Shown: piece after piece, positions 15,631-24,552 of the stretch
Position numbering within the stretch: position 1 is the stretch's first letter
How the letters are laid out: each line of letters opens with the position of its first letter
Source: Richelia sinica FACHB-800
Lineage (GTDB): Bacteria > Cyanobacteriota > Cyanobacteriia > Cyanobacteriales > Nostocaceae
Direction of reading: 5' to 3'
Assembly: GCF_014698825.1 (NCBI RefSeq)
Contig: NZ_JACJTT010000041.1
Coordinates: 1-47,306 of the forward strand
DNA: 47,306 nt
Translations under genes and position numbers: made by a program
The notes under the pieces: model-generated
The model's input: only the letters and a program-made list of their open reading frames with translations
Told to the model about the DNA's origin: nothing
Databases searched by the model: none

Positions 15631-18072
15631 ATGTTGGAAATAAGACGCAACCAAGACTGGGATCGTTCAATTCCTAAGGAAGAAGCTTTTGTTTTACCTT
15701 TTAATCAAGTAGGGATTGCAGATATTCCTTATGTTGGTGGTAAAAACGCTTCCTTGGGAGAAATGATTCAATCACTCAAGTCTAAGGGAGTGAAAGTTCC
15801 GACGGGATTTGCGACTACTGCCTATGCTTATAGGTATTTCATTAAGGCAGCGGGTCTAGAAGCAAAACTCAGGAAGATTTTTGCTAATTTAGATGTGGAA
15901 GACATGGAAAGTCTGCGGCAATGTGGCAAACAAGCTAGGTTGCTGATGTTAGAAACACCATTTCCCATAGAATTGCAAGAAGCGATCGCTAGAGCATATC
16001 AAGGACTGTGCCAAGAGTATGGTATTGATACAGATGTGGCTGTGCGTTCCAGTGCCACAGCAGAAGATTTACCAGACGCTAGTTTTGCGGGACAACAAGA
16101 GACTTATCTCAATGTTCACGGTCTCAAAGGTGTACTCGATTCTTGTCACAAATGCTTTGCCTCTATTTTCACTGACCGCGCCATTTCCTACCGTCAAATC
16201 AAAGGTTTTGATCACTTTGAGGTAGCTTTATCTGTAGGCGTACAAAAGATGGTGCGTTCCGATTTAGCTAGTTCTGGTGTAATGTTCACCATTGACACAG
16301 AAACCGGGTTTAAAGATGCCGCCTTAATTACTGCTGCTTACGGTTTAGGTGAAAACGTGGTTCAAGGTGCAGTTAACCCAGATGAATATTTAGTATTCAA
16401 ACCCACTTTGAAGCAAGGATATAAACCGATCCTGCAAAAACGCCTGGGTACAAAAGAAATTAAAATGATTTATGACGAAGGCGGTTTAAAATTAACCAAA
16501 AACGTCTCCGTTGCCCAATCTGAACGTAATCAATTTGCCCTCGATGACAATGAAATTTTGCAATTAGCAAAATGGGCTTGCATCATTGAAGAACACTATT
16601 CCCAAGTGCGTGACACCTACACGCCAATGGACATTGAATGGGCAAAAGATGGAATTACGAACGAATTATTTATCGTTCAAGCCAGACCAGAAACAGTACA
16701 ATCTCAAAAATCAAAAACTGTTCTCCGCAGTTATCAACTAAAAGAAAAAGGTGAGGTGTTGCTAACTGGTCGGAGTGTGGGAGAAATGATTGGCCAAGGT
16801 AAAGCTAGAGTCATTCTCGATGTACATAACATCAACCAATTTCAACCTGGTGAAGTGTTAGTCACTAACCGCACCGACCCAGACTGGGAACCCATCATGA
16901 AGAAAGCTAGTGCCATTGTCACTAATTCTGGTGGACGTACCTGTCACGCAGCGATTATTGCCAGGGAAATGGGCATTCCGGCCCTTGTGGGCTGTGGTAA
17001 TGCCACCACAGCATTAACTACTGGACAAGATGTTACTGTGAGTTGTGCTGAAGGTGAAACCGGCAAAGTTTATGCAGGTTTGTTGAAATTTGAAGTGCAA
17101 GAATTGCCTTTAGAAAACTTGCCCCGTACCCGCACGAAAATTATGATGAATGTGGGCAACCCAGAGGAGGCTTTAGGTTTAACGGCGATTCCTAATGATG
17201 GTGTTGGTTTAGCGAGAATGGAATTTATTATTGCTAACCATATCAAAGCCCATCCATTGGCACTGTTGCACTTTGATGAATTAGCAGACGAACTGGCTAA
17301 ATATAAAATTGCTGAGTTGACTGGTCAATACGAAAACAAGGCTGAGTTCTTCGTTGCCCAATTGGCACAAGGTATTGGTACAATTGCCGCCGCATTTTAT
17401 CCCAAACCTGTGATTGTGCGCTTGTCTGACTTCAAGAGTAACGAGTATGCCAACCTCTTGGGTGGTAAACAATTTGAACCGAAAGAAGAAAACCCCATGA
17501 TTGGTTGGCGTGGTGCTTCTCGGTACTATGACCCCCGTTATCGTGAAGGTTTTGCCCTAGAATGTCAAGCGATGAAACGGGTACGGGACGAAATGGGCTT
17601 GACCAATATGATTCTCATGGTGCCTTTCTGCCGGACTCCTGAAGAAGGACGGAGAGTATTAGCCGAGATGGCTAACAATGGCTTGGTACGAGGTGAAAAT
17701 GGTTTGCAAGTTTACGTGATGTGTGAGTTGCCAAGTAACGTTATCCTTGCGGACGAATATAGCCAAGTGTTTGATGGTTTCTCTATCGGTTCTAACGATT
17801 TGACACAGTTAACTCTAGGATTAGACCGGGATTCTGAGTTAGTTGCCCATCTGTTTGATGAACGCAACGAAGCTGTGAAACGGACAATTGCCCAAGCGAT
17901 CGCTACAGCTAAAAAATATGATCGCAAGATAGGTATCTGCGGTCAAGCACCAAGCGATTATCCAGAGTTTGCCCGCTTCCTCGTCGAACAAGGTATAGAT
18001 TCCATCAGTCTCAACCCTGATTCTGTTCTCAAGACGCAATTGGAAATTGCTGCTGCGGAACAACAGCAGTAG
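15631..18072 (+). CDS. ppsA: Phosphoenolpyruvate synthase
   Basis: This enzyme converts pyruvate, ATP and water to PEP, AMP and phosphate, the gluconeogenic direction at the PEP/pyruvate node. The 813-residue protein has the normal three parts: an N-terminal ATP-binding domain (VGGKNASLGEM; AVRSSATAEDLPDASFAGQQ), the phosphohistidine domain with GGRTCHAAIIAREMG (His439), and a C-terminal PEP/pyruvate barrel with GSNDLTQLTLGLDRDS and the catalytic cysteine in GICGQAPSD (Cys770). The ATG at 15631 has AAGGA upstream. The pyruvate-kinase-like gene follows on the same strand after 275 nt, so opposite reactions are neighbours, though a repeat-bearing gap separates them. Confidence 0.96.
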   Translation: MLEIRRNQDWDRSIPKEEAFVLPFNQVGIADIPYVGGKNASLGEMIQSLKSKGVKVPTGFATTAYAYRYFIKAAGLEAKLRKIFANLDVEDMESLRQCGKQARLLMLETPFPIELQEAIARAYQGLCQEYGIDTDVAVRSSATAEDLPDASFAGQQETYLNVHGLKGVLDSCHKCFASIFTDRAISYRQIKGFDHFEVALSVGVQKMVRSDLASSGVMFTIDTETGFKDAALITAAYGLGENVVQGAVNPDEYLVFKPTLKQGYKPILQKRLGTKEIKMIYDEGGLKLTKNVSVAQSERNQFALDDNEILQLAKWACIIEEHYSQVRDTYTPMDIEWAKDGITNELFIVQARPETVQSQKSKTVLRSYQLKEKGEVLLTGRSVGEMIGQGKARVILDVHNINQFQPGEVLVTNRTDPDWEPIMKKASAIVTNSGGRTCHAAIIAREMGIPALVGCGNATTALTTGQDVTVSCAEGETGKVYAGLLKFEVQELPLENLPRTRTKIMMNVGNPEEALGLTAIPNDGVGLARMEFIIANHIKAHPLALLHFDELADELAKYKIAELTGQYENKAEFFVAQLAQGIGTIAAAFYPKPVIVRLSDFKSNEYANLLGGKQFEPKEENPMIGWRGASRYYDPRYREGFALECQAMKRVRDEMGLTNMILMVPFCRTPEEGRRVLAEMANNGLVRGENGLQVYVMCELPSNVILADEYSQVFDGFSIGSNDLTQLTLGLDRDSELVAHLFDERNEAVKRTIAQAIATAKKYDRKIGICGQAPSDYPEFARFLVEQGIDSISLNPDSVLKTQLEIAAAEQQQ

Positions 18073-18198
18073 GTGTTAGGTAATTGGTGATAGCTGATTG
18101 CATCACCAATTACCAATGATCGAGGATGTGGCAGCAAGAAGTGAAAGTCAAGCAAGTTTGGATTTTGGATTTTACCCACGAGGTATAGCAGGGGACAG

Positions 18199-18221
18199 GT
18201 GACAGTGCTAAAAGCCTTTTT
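18199..18221. repeat. Dispersed repeat, exact 23-nt match to 45453-45475
   Basis: The 23 nt beginning GTGACAGTGCTAAAAGCC occur exactly again at 45453-45475. It is preceded here by GGGGACAG of the heptamer repeat family. GTTAGGACATTAA-type sequence about 35 nt further on also recurs, in complement, near 7010-7025. Confidence 0.7.
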
Positions 18222-18347
18222 GTGTCTAAGTTTTAGTTGTAGTTAATGTCCTAACTGTCTTGTCTACCGCTATAAAAGGCAGGCATGAAAAAATCCCTAC
18301 TCTCAAATTTCTAGTCCAGTAAATTTTGGAAAGTAGACTTTACTCAT

Positions 18348-19877
18348 ATGCAGTCCACTAAATTAGAACCTCACAAAGATTTAGTCGGTTTGGATCTCTT
18401 TGATCCACCGACCTTATTAGCAACATTGCAACAACTGCGTCAGTCAGTGTATACAGAGGGAAGGGAGATTTTTCAAAGCTGGCGATCGCGCATTCACCGA
18501 GAAGCTTTTATTAATAGTAGTCTGAATCTTGCCTATTATATGGCATTACGAAGACATGATTTACGTCCACTCCAAGCAGCTTTGATGCCTTGGGGTTTGT
18601 CGTCTTTAGGGAGAATTGAGGCCAAAGTCCTACCTAATTTAGATGCGGTAATTGCCACCTTAGCAGCAGTGTCTCAACCACAAATGCGCCCTTTACCTCC
18701 TCATCCTCCCATGGAAGCATTTTTTGAGGGCGATCGCTTATTGCAAGAACATACAGAAACCTTATTTGGCAAAACCCTTAAACATCGCCGTGTGAGAATC
18801 ATGGTGACATTACCCAGCACTGCCGCTAGTAATTATGAATTGGTGCGGGATCTGTTGCGACAAGGCACAGATTGTGTGCGGATTAACTGCGCCCATGATA
18901 CCACTGCTGAATGGTCGGCTATGATTGCTCATGTGCGGACAGCAGAAATAGAAGTAGGACGCACATGTAAAATCCTCATGGATTTAAGTGGCCCGAAACC
19001 ACGAATTAAATATGCGATCGCCCCCCATCCCAAACAACGTATATTCAAAGGAGAATCTCTACTCCTCACCCCCGACTTACCCACTACCATTGGTTCTGAC
19101 TGTTACCAAGCTAGTTGCACTCTTCCCCAAATCCTCAATCACCTCAATGTTGGTGCCAAAGTTTGGATTGACGATGGTCGCATTGGGGCTAGAGTAGAAG
19201 CGATCGCCCCAGAGGGAGTATGGTTAAAAATTACCCATGCCCGTCTCAAAGGGGAAAAATTGTTACCAGATAAAGGTATCAACTTTCCCTACACTGACTT
19301 GCATTTGAGTTCTCTCACCGACAAAGATAAACAGGATTTAGACTTTATTGCTGCCCATGCCGATGATATTGATATTATCGGTTATTCCTACGTGCAAACA
19401 CCCTCAGATATCGAACTGTTGCAGCAAGAATTACAAGCTAGACTACCAGCTAATACCCCCTCACCTGCAATTGTCGCCAAAATTGAAACCCCCCTCGCTG
19501 TCACCAACCTACCAGAATTAATCGTCCAAGCCGCAGGTAAACAACCCTTTGGGATTATGATTGCCAGAGGCGATTTAGCCATAGAAATCGGCTATCAACG
19601 CTTGGCAGAAATTCAAGAAGAAATTCTCTGGTTATGTGAAGCTGCCCACGTACCAGTAATTTGGGCCACCCAAGTTTTAGAAAACCTAGTCAAAAATGGA
19701 ATGCCATCACGGGCAGAAATGACCGATGCCGCAATGGCAGAAAGGGCAGAATGTGTAATGTTAAATAAAGGTGCTTACATTGTTGAAGCCGTGGGCATTT
19801 TGGATGATGTCCTCACCCGAATGCAGGCCCATCAAGTCAAGAAAACACCGCAATTAAGGGCATTACATTCTTGGTAA
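18348..19877 (+). CDS. Atypical pyruvate kinase with N-terminal extension
   Basis: The 509-residue protein holds a pyruvate kinase barrel from about 147 to 490: RINCAHD (Arg178), LMDLSGPKPRIK (Asp212), LPDKGINFP, AKIETP (Lys379, Glu381 region), IMIARGDLAIE (Asp409) and ATQVLENLVKNGMPSRAEMTDAA. Two things are unusual. It has about 146 unrelated N-terminal residues, and it ends soon after the barrel, lacking the roughly 120-residue C-terminal regulatory domain. The family DTKGPE motif reads DLSGPK, so the Thr and Lys after the Asp are Leu and Ser, and the residue equal to Glu117 is Lys, a mark of K+-independent enzymes. NFSHG reads NCAHD. Activity is likely but altered. The ATG at 18348 has no strong ribosome site. 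Confidence 0.85.
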   Translation: MQSTKLEPHKDLVGLDLFDPPTLLATLQQLRQSVYTEGREIFQSWRSRIHREAFINSSLNLAYYMALRRHDLRPLQAALMPWGLSSLGRIEAKVLPNLDAVIATLAAVSQPQMRPLPPHPPMEAFFEGDRLLQEHTETLFGKTLKHRRVRIMVTLPSTAASNYELVRDLLRQGTDCVRINCAHDTTAEWSAMIAHVRTAEIEVGRTCKILMDLSGPKPRIKYAIAPHPKQRIFKGESLLLTPDLPTTIGSDCYQASCTLPQILNHLNVGAKVWIDDGRIGARVEAIAPEGVWLKITHARLKGEKLLPDKGINFPYTDLHLSSLTDKDKQDLDFIAAHADDIDIIGYSYVQTPSDIELLQQELQARLPANTPSPAIVAKIETPLAVTNLPELIVQAAGKQPFGIMIARGDLAIEIGYQRLAEIQEEILWLCEAAHVPVIWATQVLENLVKNGMPSRAEMTDAAMAERAECVMLNKGAYIVEAVGILDDVLTRMQAHQVKKTPQLRALHSW

Positions 19878-19954
19878 TGTTACAGCAGGTGACAGGAAGA
19901 TAAATAATACCAATTCGCCAAAAGCAACCAACACATTGAGCAAACCCCTCCCCA

Positions 19955-19978
19955 ACCCTCCCCGCTTGCGGGGAGGGT
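19955..19978. repeat. GC-rich palindromic dispersed repeat
   Basis: ACCCTCCCCGC and GCGGGGAGGGT are perfect 11-bp arms around TT, between the convergent pyruvate kinase and ABM-like genes. No U-tract follows on either side, so it is more like a dispersed cyanobacterial palindrome than a standard terminator, though it could stop transcription from both sides. Confidence 0.6.
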
Positions 19979-20053
19979 GCACGATAGTGTGGGTGGGGTA
20001 ATCATCTTGTTGCCAACATTTTTCGATTTTGTATAAATACTGTCACCTGTCAC

Positions 20054-20389
20054 CTATTCACCTGTCACCTCTTTTTCTGGCTGAATCTCACATACCAACT
20101 CATAAACAACTGTAGTAGGAGGTTCAGCAAATAAAGGTGACATTTTCTTGAGAATGCTTTGATACATTTGATTTTGATTTGCGGCCATATCTTCTACACT
20201 CTCCCAAAAAATTACAGATATACCTTTATCTGTACCTGGTTCTTGTAGTAAATATGCCCCTTGGAAACCTGTTGTATAGGTGGAAACTGCTTCTTCATAC
20301 AGTTGCTTGGCAGCTTCAAACTTGCCAGGTTTAAACTCACCAATGGCAACGTGAGCAAACTTATGTCTGAGAAAATCTTGAAAATCCAT
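20054..20389 (-). CDS. Small ABM-fold (dimeric alpha-beta barrel) protein
   Basis: The 111-residue protein has the antibiotic-biosynthesis-monooxygenase-like pattern: FAHVAIGEFKPGKFEAAKQLYEEAV, then GFQGAYLLQEPGTDKGISVIFWESVEDMAANQ. Members of this fold are dimeric ferredoxin-like barrels that act on quinones or haem, or have unknown roles, so no reaction is claimed. The last residues (KEVTGE) and the stop are encoded by a GACAGGT-type tandem repeat at about 20041-20070, so the C-terminus was probably set by repeat growth. It is convergent with the pyruvate kinase. Confidence 0.78.
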   Translation of the reverse strand: MDFQDFLRHKFAHVAIGEFKPGKFEAAKQLYEEAVSTYTTGFQGAYLLQEPGTDKGISVIFWESVEDMAANQNQMYQSILKKMSPLFAEPPTTVVYELVCEIQPEKEVTGE

Positions 20390-21446
20390 AATACTTTTAC
20401 TCCTATGTAAAGTTTCTTTTCAAGAAAATGTCAAATTTAATGATTTGTTTCAATAATTGAACTATTACTATTGCCAACCACAGATTTTTCTTACCTGTCT
20501 TTTTGTGAATATGAATGACTTTATATCAAAGTCTTGGTAAGTCATGGCTGATTTGTTAAAAAACGATAGGATTTTTACGCCCAAATTAATCAATGTGGGT
20601 ACAGTGATGAAAATAGCGATCGCTTCAATGATGTACTCATCAATATTCTTCCACTTCAGATCATTAAAAAAGTAGATGAAAACAAATTAACTGGTACTAG
20701 CCTGATCCCAAAAATTAAATATATTCAAATAGGAATTTTCGCTTTAATTCAGTCGTTAATTATCCCCATTTCTCTTGGCGTATCGATTAATTCTATGAGA
20801 ATTATGGATAGCTCAATTCTGGAAGTATAGTAGGATCAGGAGTTACATTTGTAACTCCATGTAACATAAAAAATGAATTGCAGATAAACTTTTCTTTAAT
20901 TATGTTGTTATCCTGTCCTCGGTAGGCTAATCATTGAATTTCTGTTGCCTAACCACAGAGATATAGATAAAATATATATCAATGTGTGCCATTTTGACTC
21001 GACTGGCGTGGAGATAAAAGTTATCTTGTTCCTATCACTCTTGGGAACTTAAGTTTATTACCAATGACAGTAGACACAAGATTTATCAAGCATAAATCAG
21101 GCTATCTATAGTAACCATTAGTTTAATCTATGAATCCCCGTAAATAGCATATCCTAAAACCTGAAAATAAGATTAATTATTAAGAAGTAGTTATTTACTT
21201 AGCGAATATAATAGATGGTATTATTAATGAAAACAGAATATTTCGATATTAAATTTTTCATCTCAAGAGCAAAATAATTCATCTTTCATTTTTTAAATGG
21301 TTCTGCACTTCCTGTAGTTTACATAGGAGGAATTTATTTTCCTTGCAGCCATGACTATTGTTATTTTTATCCACCCTCTTGACCAATATCAATCTAATCA
21401 ACAAGTGATTAAAGGTTAAAGATAATCAGAAAACATAGTTTTAGCC
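20390..21446. other. Long intergenic region upstream of the CBS-PAS kinase
   Basis: Over 1 kb, AT-rich, no recognised gene. A stop-to-stop frame at 20570-20830 (86 codons, ILPLQIIKKV and a hydrophobic stretch IGIFALIQSLIIPISLGV) has no start codon and could be a gene remnant. A 43-codon frame starts with ATG at 20544 in another phase. Otherwise nothing is seen. Confidence 0.45.
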
Positions 21447-24400
21447 ATGGAAGTTAATCGTCAACTCATCGCTTTACCTCAATTGAAAGATTTCATCAAT
21501 TATGATCCAGTCACCATTAGACCTGATCTGCATATTATTGATGCCATCAACTTAATGAATGGTGGTACTGACAAAACCAGTAATTATGTTTTAGTAGTTG
21601 AAGCAGAACAATTAATTGGGATATTAACAGCACAGGATATTCTCAGATTGATGAGTTTGGGGATAGACTTGTGCCAAACATCAGTAGGTGATGTGATGAT
21701 CACCAATATGGTTACTATCCAGCAGTCTGAGATTGAAGATATCAACGCTGTATTATTTATTATTCAACAACATGATATTCAACATCTACCTATTGTCGAT
21801 CATCAAAATAAATTATTAGGCATCATTACAACTGCTAGTTTGTGGCGTGCTTTTGATGTGTTAAAAATGTTTGGTGTTATCACCGCTTTACAGCAACATT
21901 TAGCAGGATTATCTGTCGATTTATCGCCCCATAATGAGCTAGATCAAATCAGATGTCAAACCCATGATATTTTACAACAATGGATAGAGCAAAAGTCTCA
22001 ACAATTATTGGTAATTAACCAAGAATTGCAACAGACCATAGAAGAATTACAGATAATTGAAGAAGAAATTCGTCAACAAAATGAACAATTAGCAATTACT
22101 CGTGAAAAACTAGAACTGGAGAGACAACGTTATCAAGATTTATTTGAATTTGCTCCCCACGGTTACTTAGTCACTGACAAAACAGGTATTATTCAGGAAT
22201 GTAATCAAGCAACCGCAGCTTTACTAGCTATAAAACCAGAGTATATAGTCGGTAAACCATTAATAGTATTTATTGCTCCAGCAGACCGACATAATTTTAT
22301 GTCTCGGTTGATGAATTTACAAAATTTGCAGGATTGGGAACTAGAGATTCAACCCCGCACAGGTCAGTTGATCCCTGCTAGTGTGAGGGTAGCAGGAATT
22401 TATAATCATCAAGGTGAATTAACTGGTTGGCGCTGGTTAATATGTAATATTAGTCAACGTAAATTGATAGAATTTGAGTTGCGTCAAGCCAGGGAAGATT
22501 TAGAACAGAGAGTGAGAGAACGGACAGCAGAATTAGTAGCAGTTAATGAGCATTTGCAACAAGAAATTATTGAACGTCAATGTATAGAACAAGAACTAAT
22601 TAGGAGTGAAGGTAAATTTCGTTATTTTACCGAAAATATCAATGCTGTGATTTGGTTTGGCAGAGTTAATGCTAATGAGAATATGTATGTTAATCCTGCC
22701 TATGAAAAAATTTGGGGACGTTCCTGCCAAAGTTTAAATGAAGATCCCAATTCCTGGATAGAGGCAATTCATCCCGAAGATGTACACTTGATTTGGGAAA
22801 AGTTAGAACAGGAAAAACAGGGTAATGCTACTAATTTAGAATATCGTATTATTAAACCTGATGGGTCTTTACGCTGGATTTGGGAACGGAGTTTCCCGAT
22901 TCAAGATGAACAGGGCAATATGTACTGTTATGGTGGCATTGCTGAAGATATTACCGAGCGTAAACAAGCAGAACAAAAGATTAGCGAACAAGCTGCTTTA
23001 TTAGATATTGCGACTGATGCAATTTTTGTCCGCGATTTTGAAAATCGGATTTTATTTTGGAATCAAGGAGCAGAAAAAGTTTATGGTTGGAGTAAACAGG
23101 AAATTGGGAATAAAAACGTTAATGAAGTATTTTATAATCACCTAATTACTCAACCGGAAGAAATAGCTTTATCCACGGTGATTGAAACTGGAGTATGGCA
23201 AGGTGAATTACGTAAATTTACTAAAAACAAGCAAGAAATTTTGGTGGAAAGCCGTTGGACTTTGATGAGTGATGATGGTGGACAACCCAAATCAATTTTG
23301 ACTGTAGATAGAGATATTACAGAAAGTAAGTTACTGGAAGAACAGTTTTTTCGGACACAAAGATTGGAAAGTATTGGTACTTTAGCAGGGGGAATTTCTC
23401 ACGACTTAAATAATGTGTTGACACCAATTATTACTGCTGCCCAAATTTTAAAAACGAGAAATAATAAAAACGAGGAACGTCAACAACAATTATTAAATAT
23501 CATCGAAACTAATGCTAAACGCGGTGCAGCACTAGTGAAACAAGTTTTGTCTTTTGCGCGGGGATTTAAGGGAGAACGTACCATTGTGCAAATCCGCCAT
23601 TTAATTATGGAAATTGTACAAATTGGACGACAAATATTTCCTAAATCAATCGATTTAGTCACAGAAATTCAAGAAAATTTATCTCCTGTATGTGGAGACA
23701 GTACCCAATTACATCAAGTCTTGATGAATCTAGTAGTAAATGCCCGTGATGCTATGCCAGAAGGGGGAAAACTCACGATTTCCGCCAAGAATTTATATAT
23801 TGATGAGGCCTATGGGAAAATGAATTTGGATGCCAAAATCGGTAACCATACAGTAATTACTGTTCAGGATACAGGCATTGGCATGTCTCCAGAGATATTA
23901 GAGAGAATTTTTGAACCCTTTTTCACAACCAAAGAGTTGGGAACAGGAACAGGTTTAGGGTTATCAACTGTGTTGGGAATTGTCAGAAGCCACGATGGTT
24001 TTTTGACAGTCAATAGTCAAATTGGAGAAGGTAGTAAATTTCAAATATTTTTGCCTGCGGTAGCAGCACCAATAGAAGAGGAAACAGATAATTTGGAAAT
24101 GCTACAAGGCCAAGGAGAGTTGATTTTGTTGGTGGATGATGAGAGCTATATTCAAGATGTCACAAAAATGATTCTAGAGAGGTACAATTATCGCACTCTT
24201 AGTGCTAGTAATGGTATTGAAGCGATCGCACTTTATGCCCAACATCAGCAGGAAGTCAGTGCTGTGCTCATGGATATTATGATGCCAGAAATGAACGGCG
24301 ATAATGCCATTAGCGCATTAAGAAAAATGAACTCCCAATTACCCATTATGGCTTGTACCGGACTCAACACCACAGAAGTTTTGCAACCAGTAGTCCAGTA

Positions 24401-24488
24401 TGTGGAAGCAGTGCTAGCGAAACCTTTTACAGCTAAGGACTTATTGCAAAACCTACATCAAATATTGCAAACTACCAGTCTTGCTTAA
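21447..24488 (+). CDS. Hybrid sensor histidine kinase with CBS pair and PAS domains
   Basis: The 1013-residue soluble protein has two CBS motifs at about 12-140 (PVTIRPDLHIIDAINLM; VGDVMITNMVTIQQSE), a coiled coil (160-235), three PAS/PAC units (about 236-350, 385-512, 515-630), a HisKA domain with GGISHDLNNVLTP (His652), an HATPase with NLVVNARDAM, DTGIGMSPE and GTGLGLS, and a C-terminal receiver with LMDIMMPEMNG (Asp943) and a late Lys (LAKPF). CBS pairs often bind adenosine nucleotides, so it may sense energy state; that is inference. No membrane segment is present. No ribosome site precedes the ATG. It is convergent with pfkA. Confidence 0.9.
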   Translation: MEVNRQLIALPQLKDFINYDPVTIRPDLHIIDAINLMNGGTDKTSNYVLVVEAEQLIGILTAQDILRLMSLGIDLCQTSVGDVMITNMVTIQQSEIEDINAVLFIIQQHDIQHLPIVDHQNKLLGIITTASLWRAFDVLKMFGVITALQQHLAGLSVDLSPHNELDQIRCQTHDILQQWIEQKSQQLLVINQELQQTIEELQIIEEEIRQQNEQLAITREKLELERQRYQDLFEFAPHGYLVTDKTGIIQECNQATAALLAIKPEYIVGKPLIVFIAPADRHNFMSRLMNLQNLQDWELEIQPRTGQLIPASVRVAGIYNHQGELTGWRWLICNISQRKLIEFELRQAREDLEQRVRERTAELVAVNEHLQQEIIERQCIEQELIRSEGKFRYFTENINAVIWFGRVNANENMYVNPAYEKIWGRSCQSLNEDPNSWIEAIHPEDVHLIWEKLEQEKQGNATNLEYRIIKPDGSLRWIWERSFPIQDEQGNMYCYGGIAEDITERKQAEQKISEQAALLDIATDAIFVRDFENRILFWNQGAEKVYGWSKQEIGNKNVNEVFYNHLITQPEEIALSTVIETGVWQGELRKFTKNKQEILVESRWTLMSDDGGQPKSILTVDRDITESKLLEEQFFRTQRLESIGTLAGGISHDLNNVLTPIITAAQILKTRNNKNEERQQQLLNIIETNAKRGAALVKQVLSFARGFKGERTIVQIRHLIMEIVQIGRQIFPKSIDLVTEIQENLSPVCGDSTQLHQVLMNLVVNARDAMPEGGKLTISAKNLYIDEAYGKMNLDAKIGNHTVITVQDTGIGMSPEILERIFEPFFTTKELGTGTGLGLSTVLGIVRSHDGFLTVNSQIGEGSKFQIFLPAVAAPIEEETDNLEMLQGQGELILLVDDESYIQDVTKMILERYNYRTLSASNGIEAIALYAQHQQEVSAVLMDIMMPEMNGDNAISALRKMNSQLPIMACTGLNTTEVLQPVVQYVEAVLAKPFTAKDLLQNLHQILQTTSLA

Positions 24489-24495
24489 TTATTAT

Positions 24496-24552
24496 CACCT
24501 GTAACCTGTAACCTGTCATCTGTAACCTGTCACCTATCACCTGTCACCTGTT
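24496..24552. repeat. Heptamer tandem repeat (CCTGTCA/CCTGTAA)
   Basis: About eight units of seven nt, alternating CCTGTAA, CCTGTCA and variants. The array overlaps the 3' end of pfkA on the minus strand, encoding its last residues (EQVTGDR). The same family occurs at 20041-20070, 28664-28690 and 45349-45376. Confidence 0.85.
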
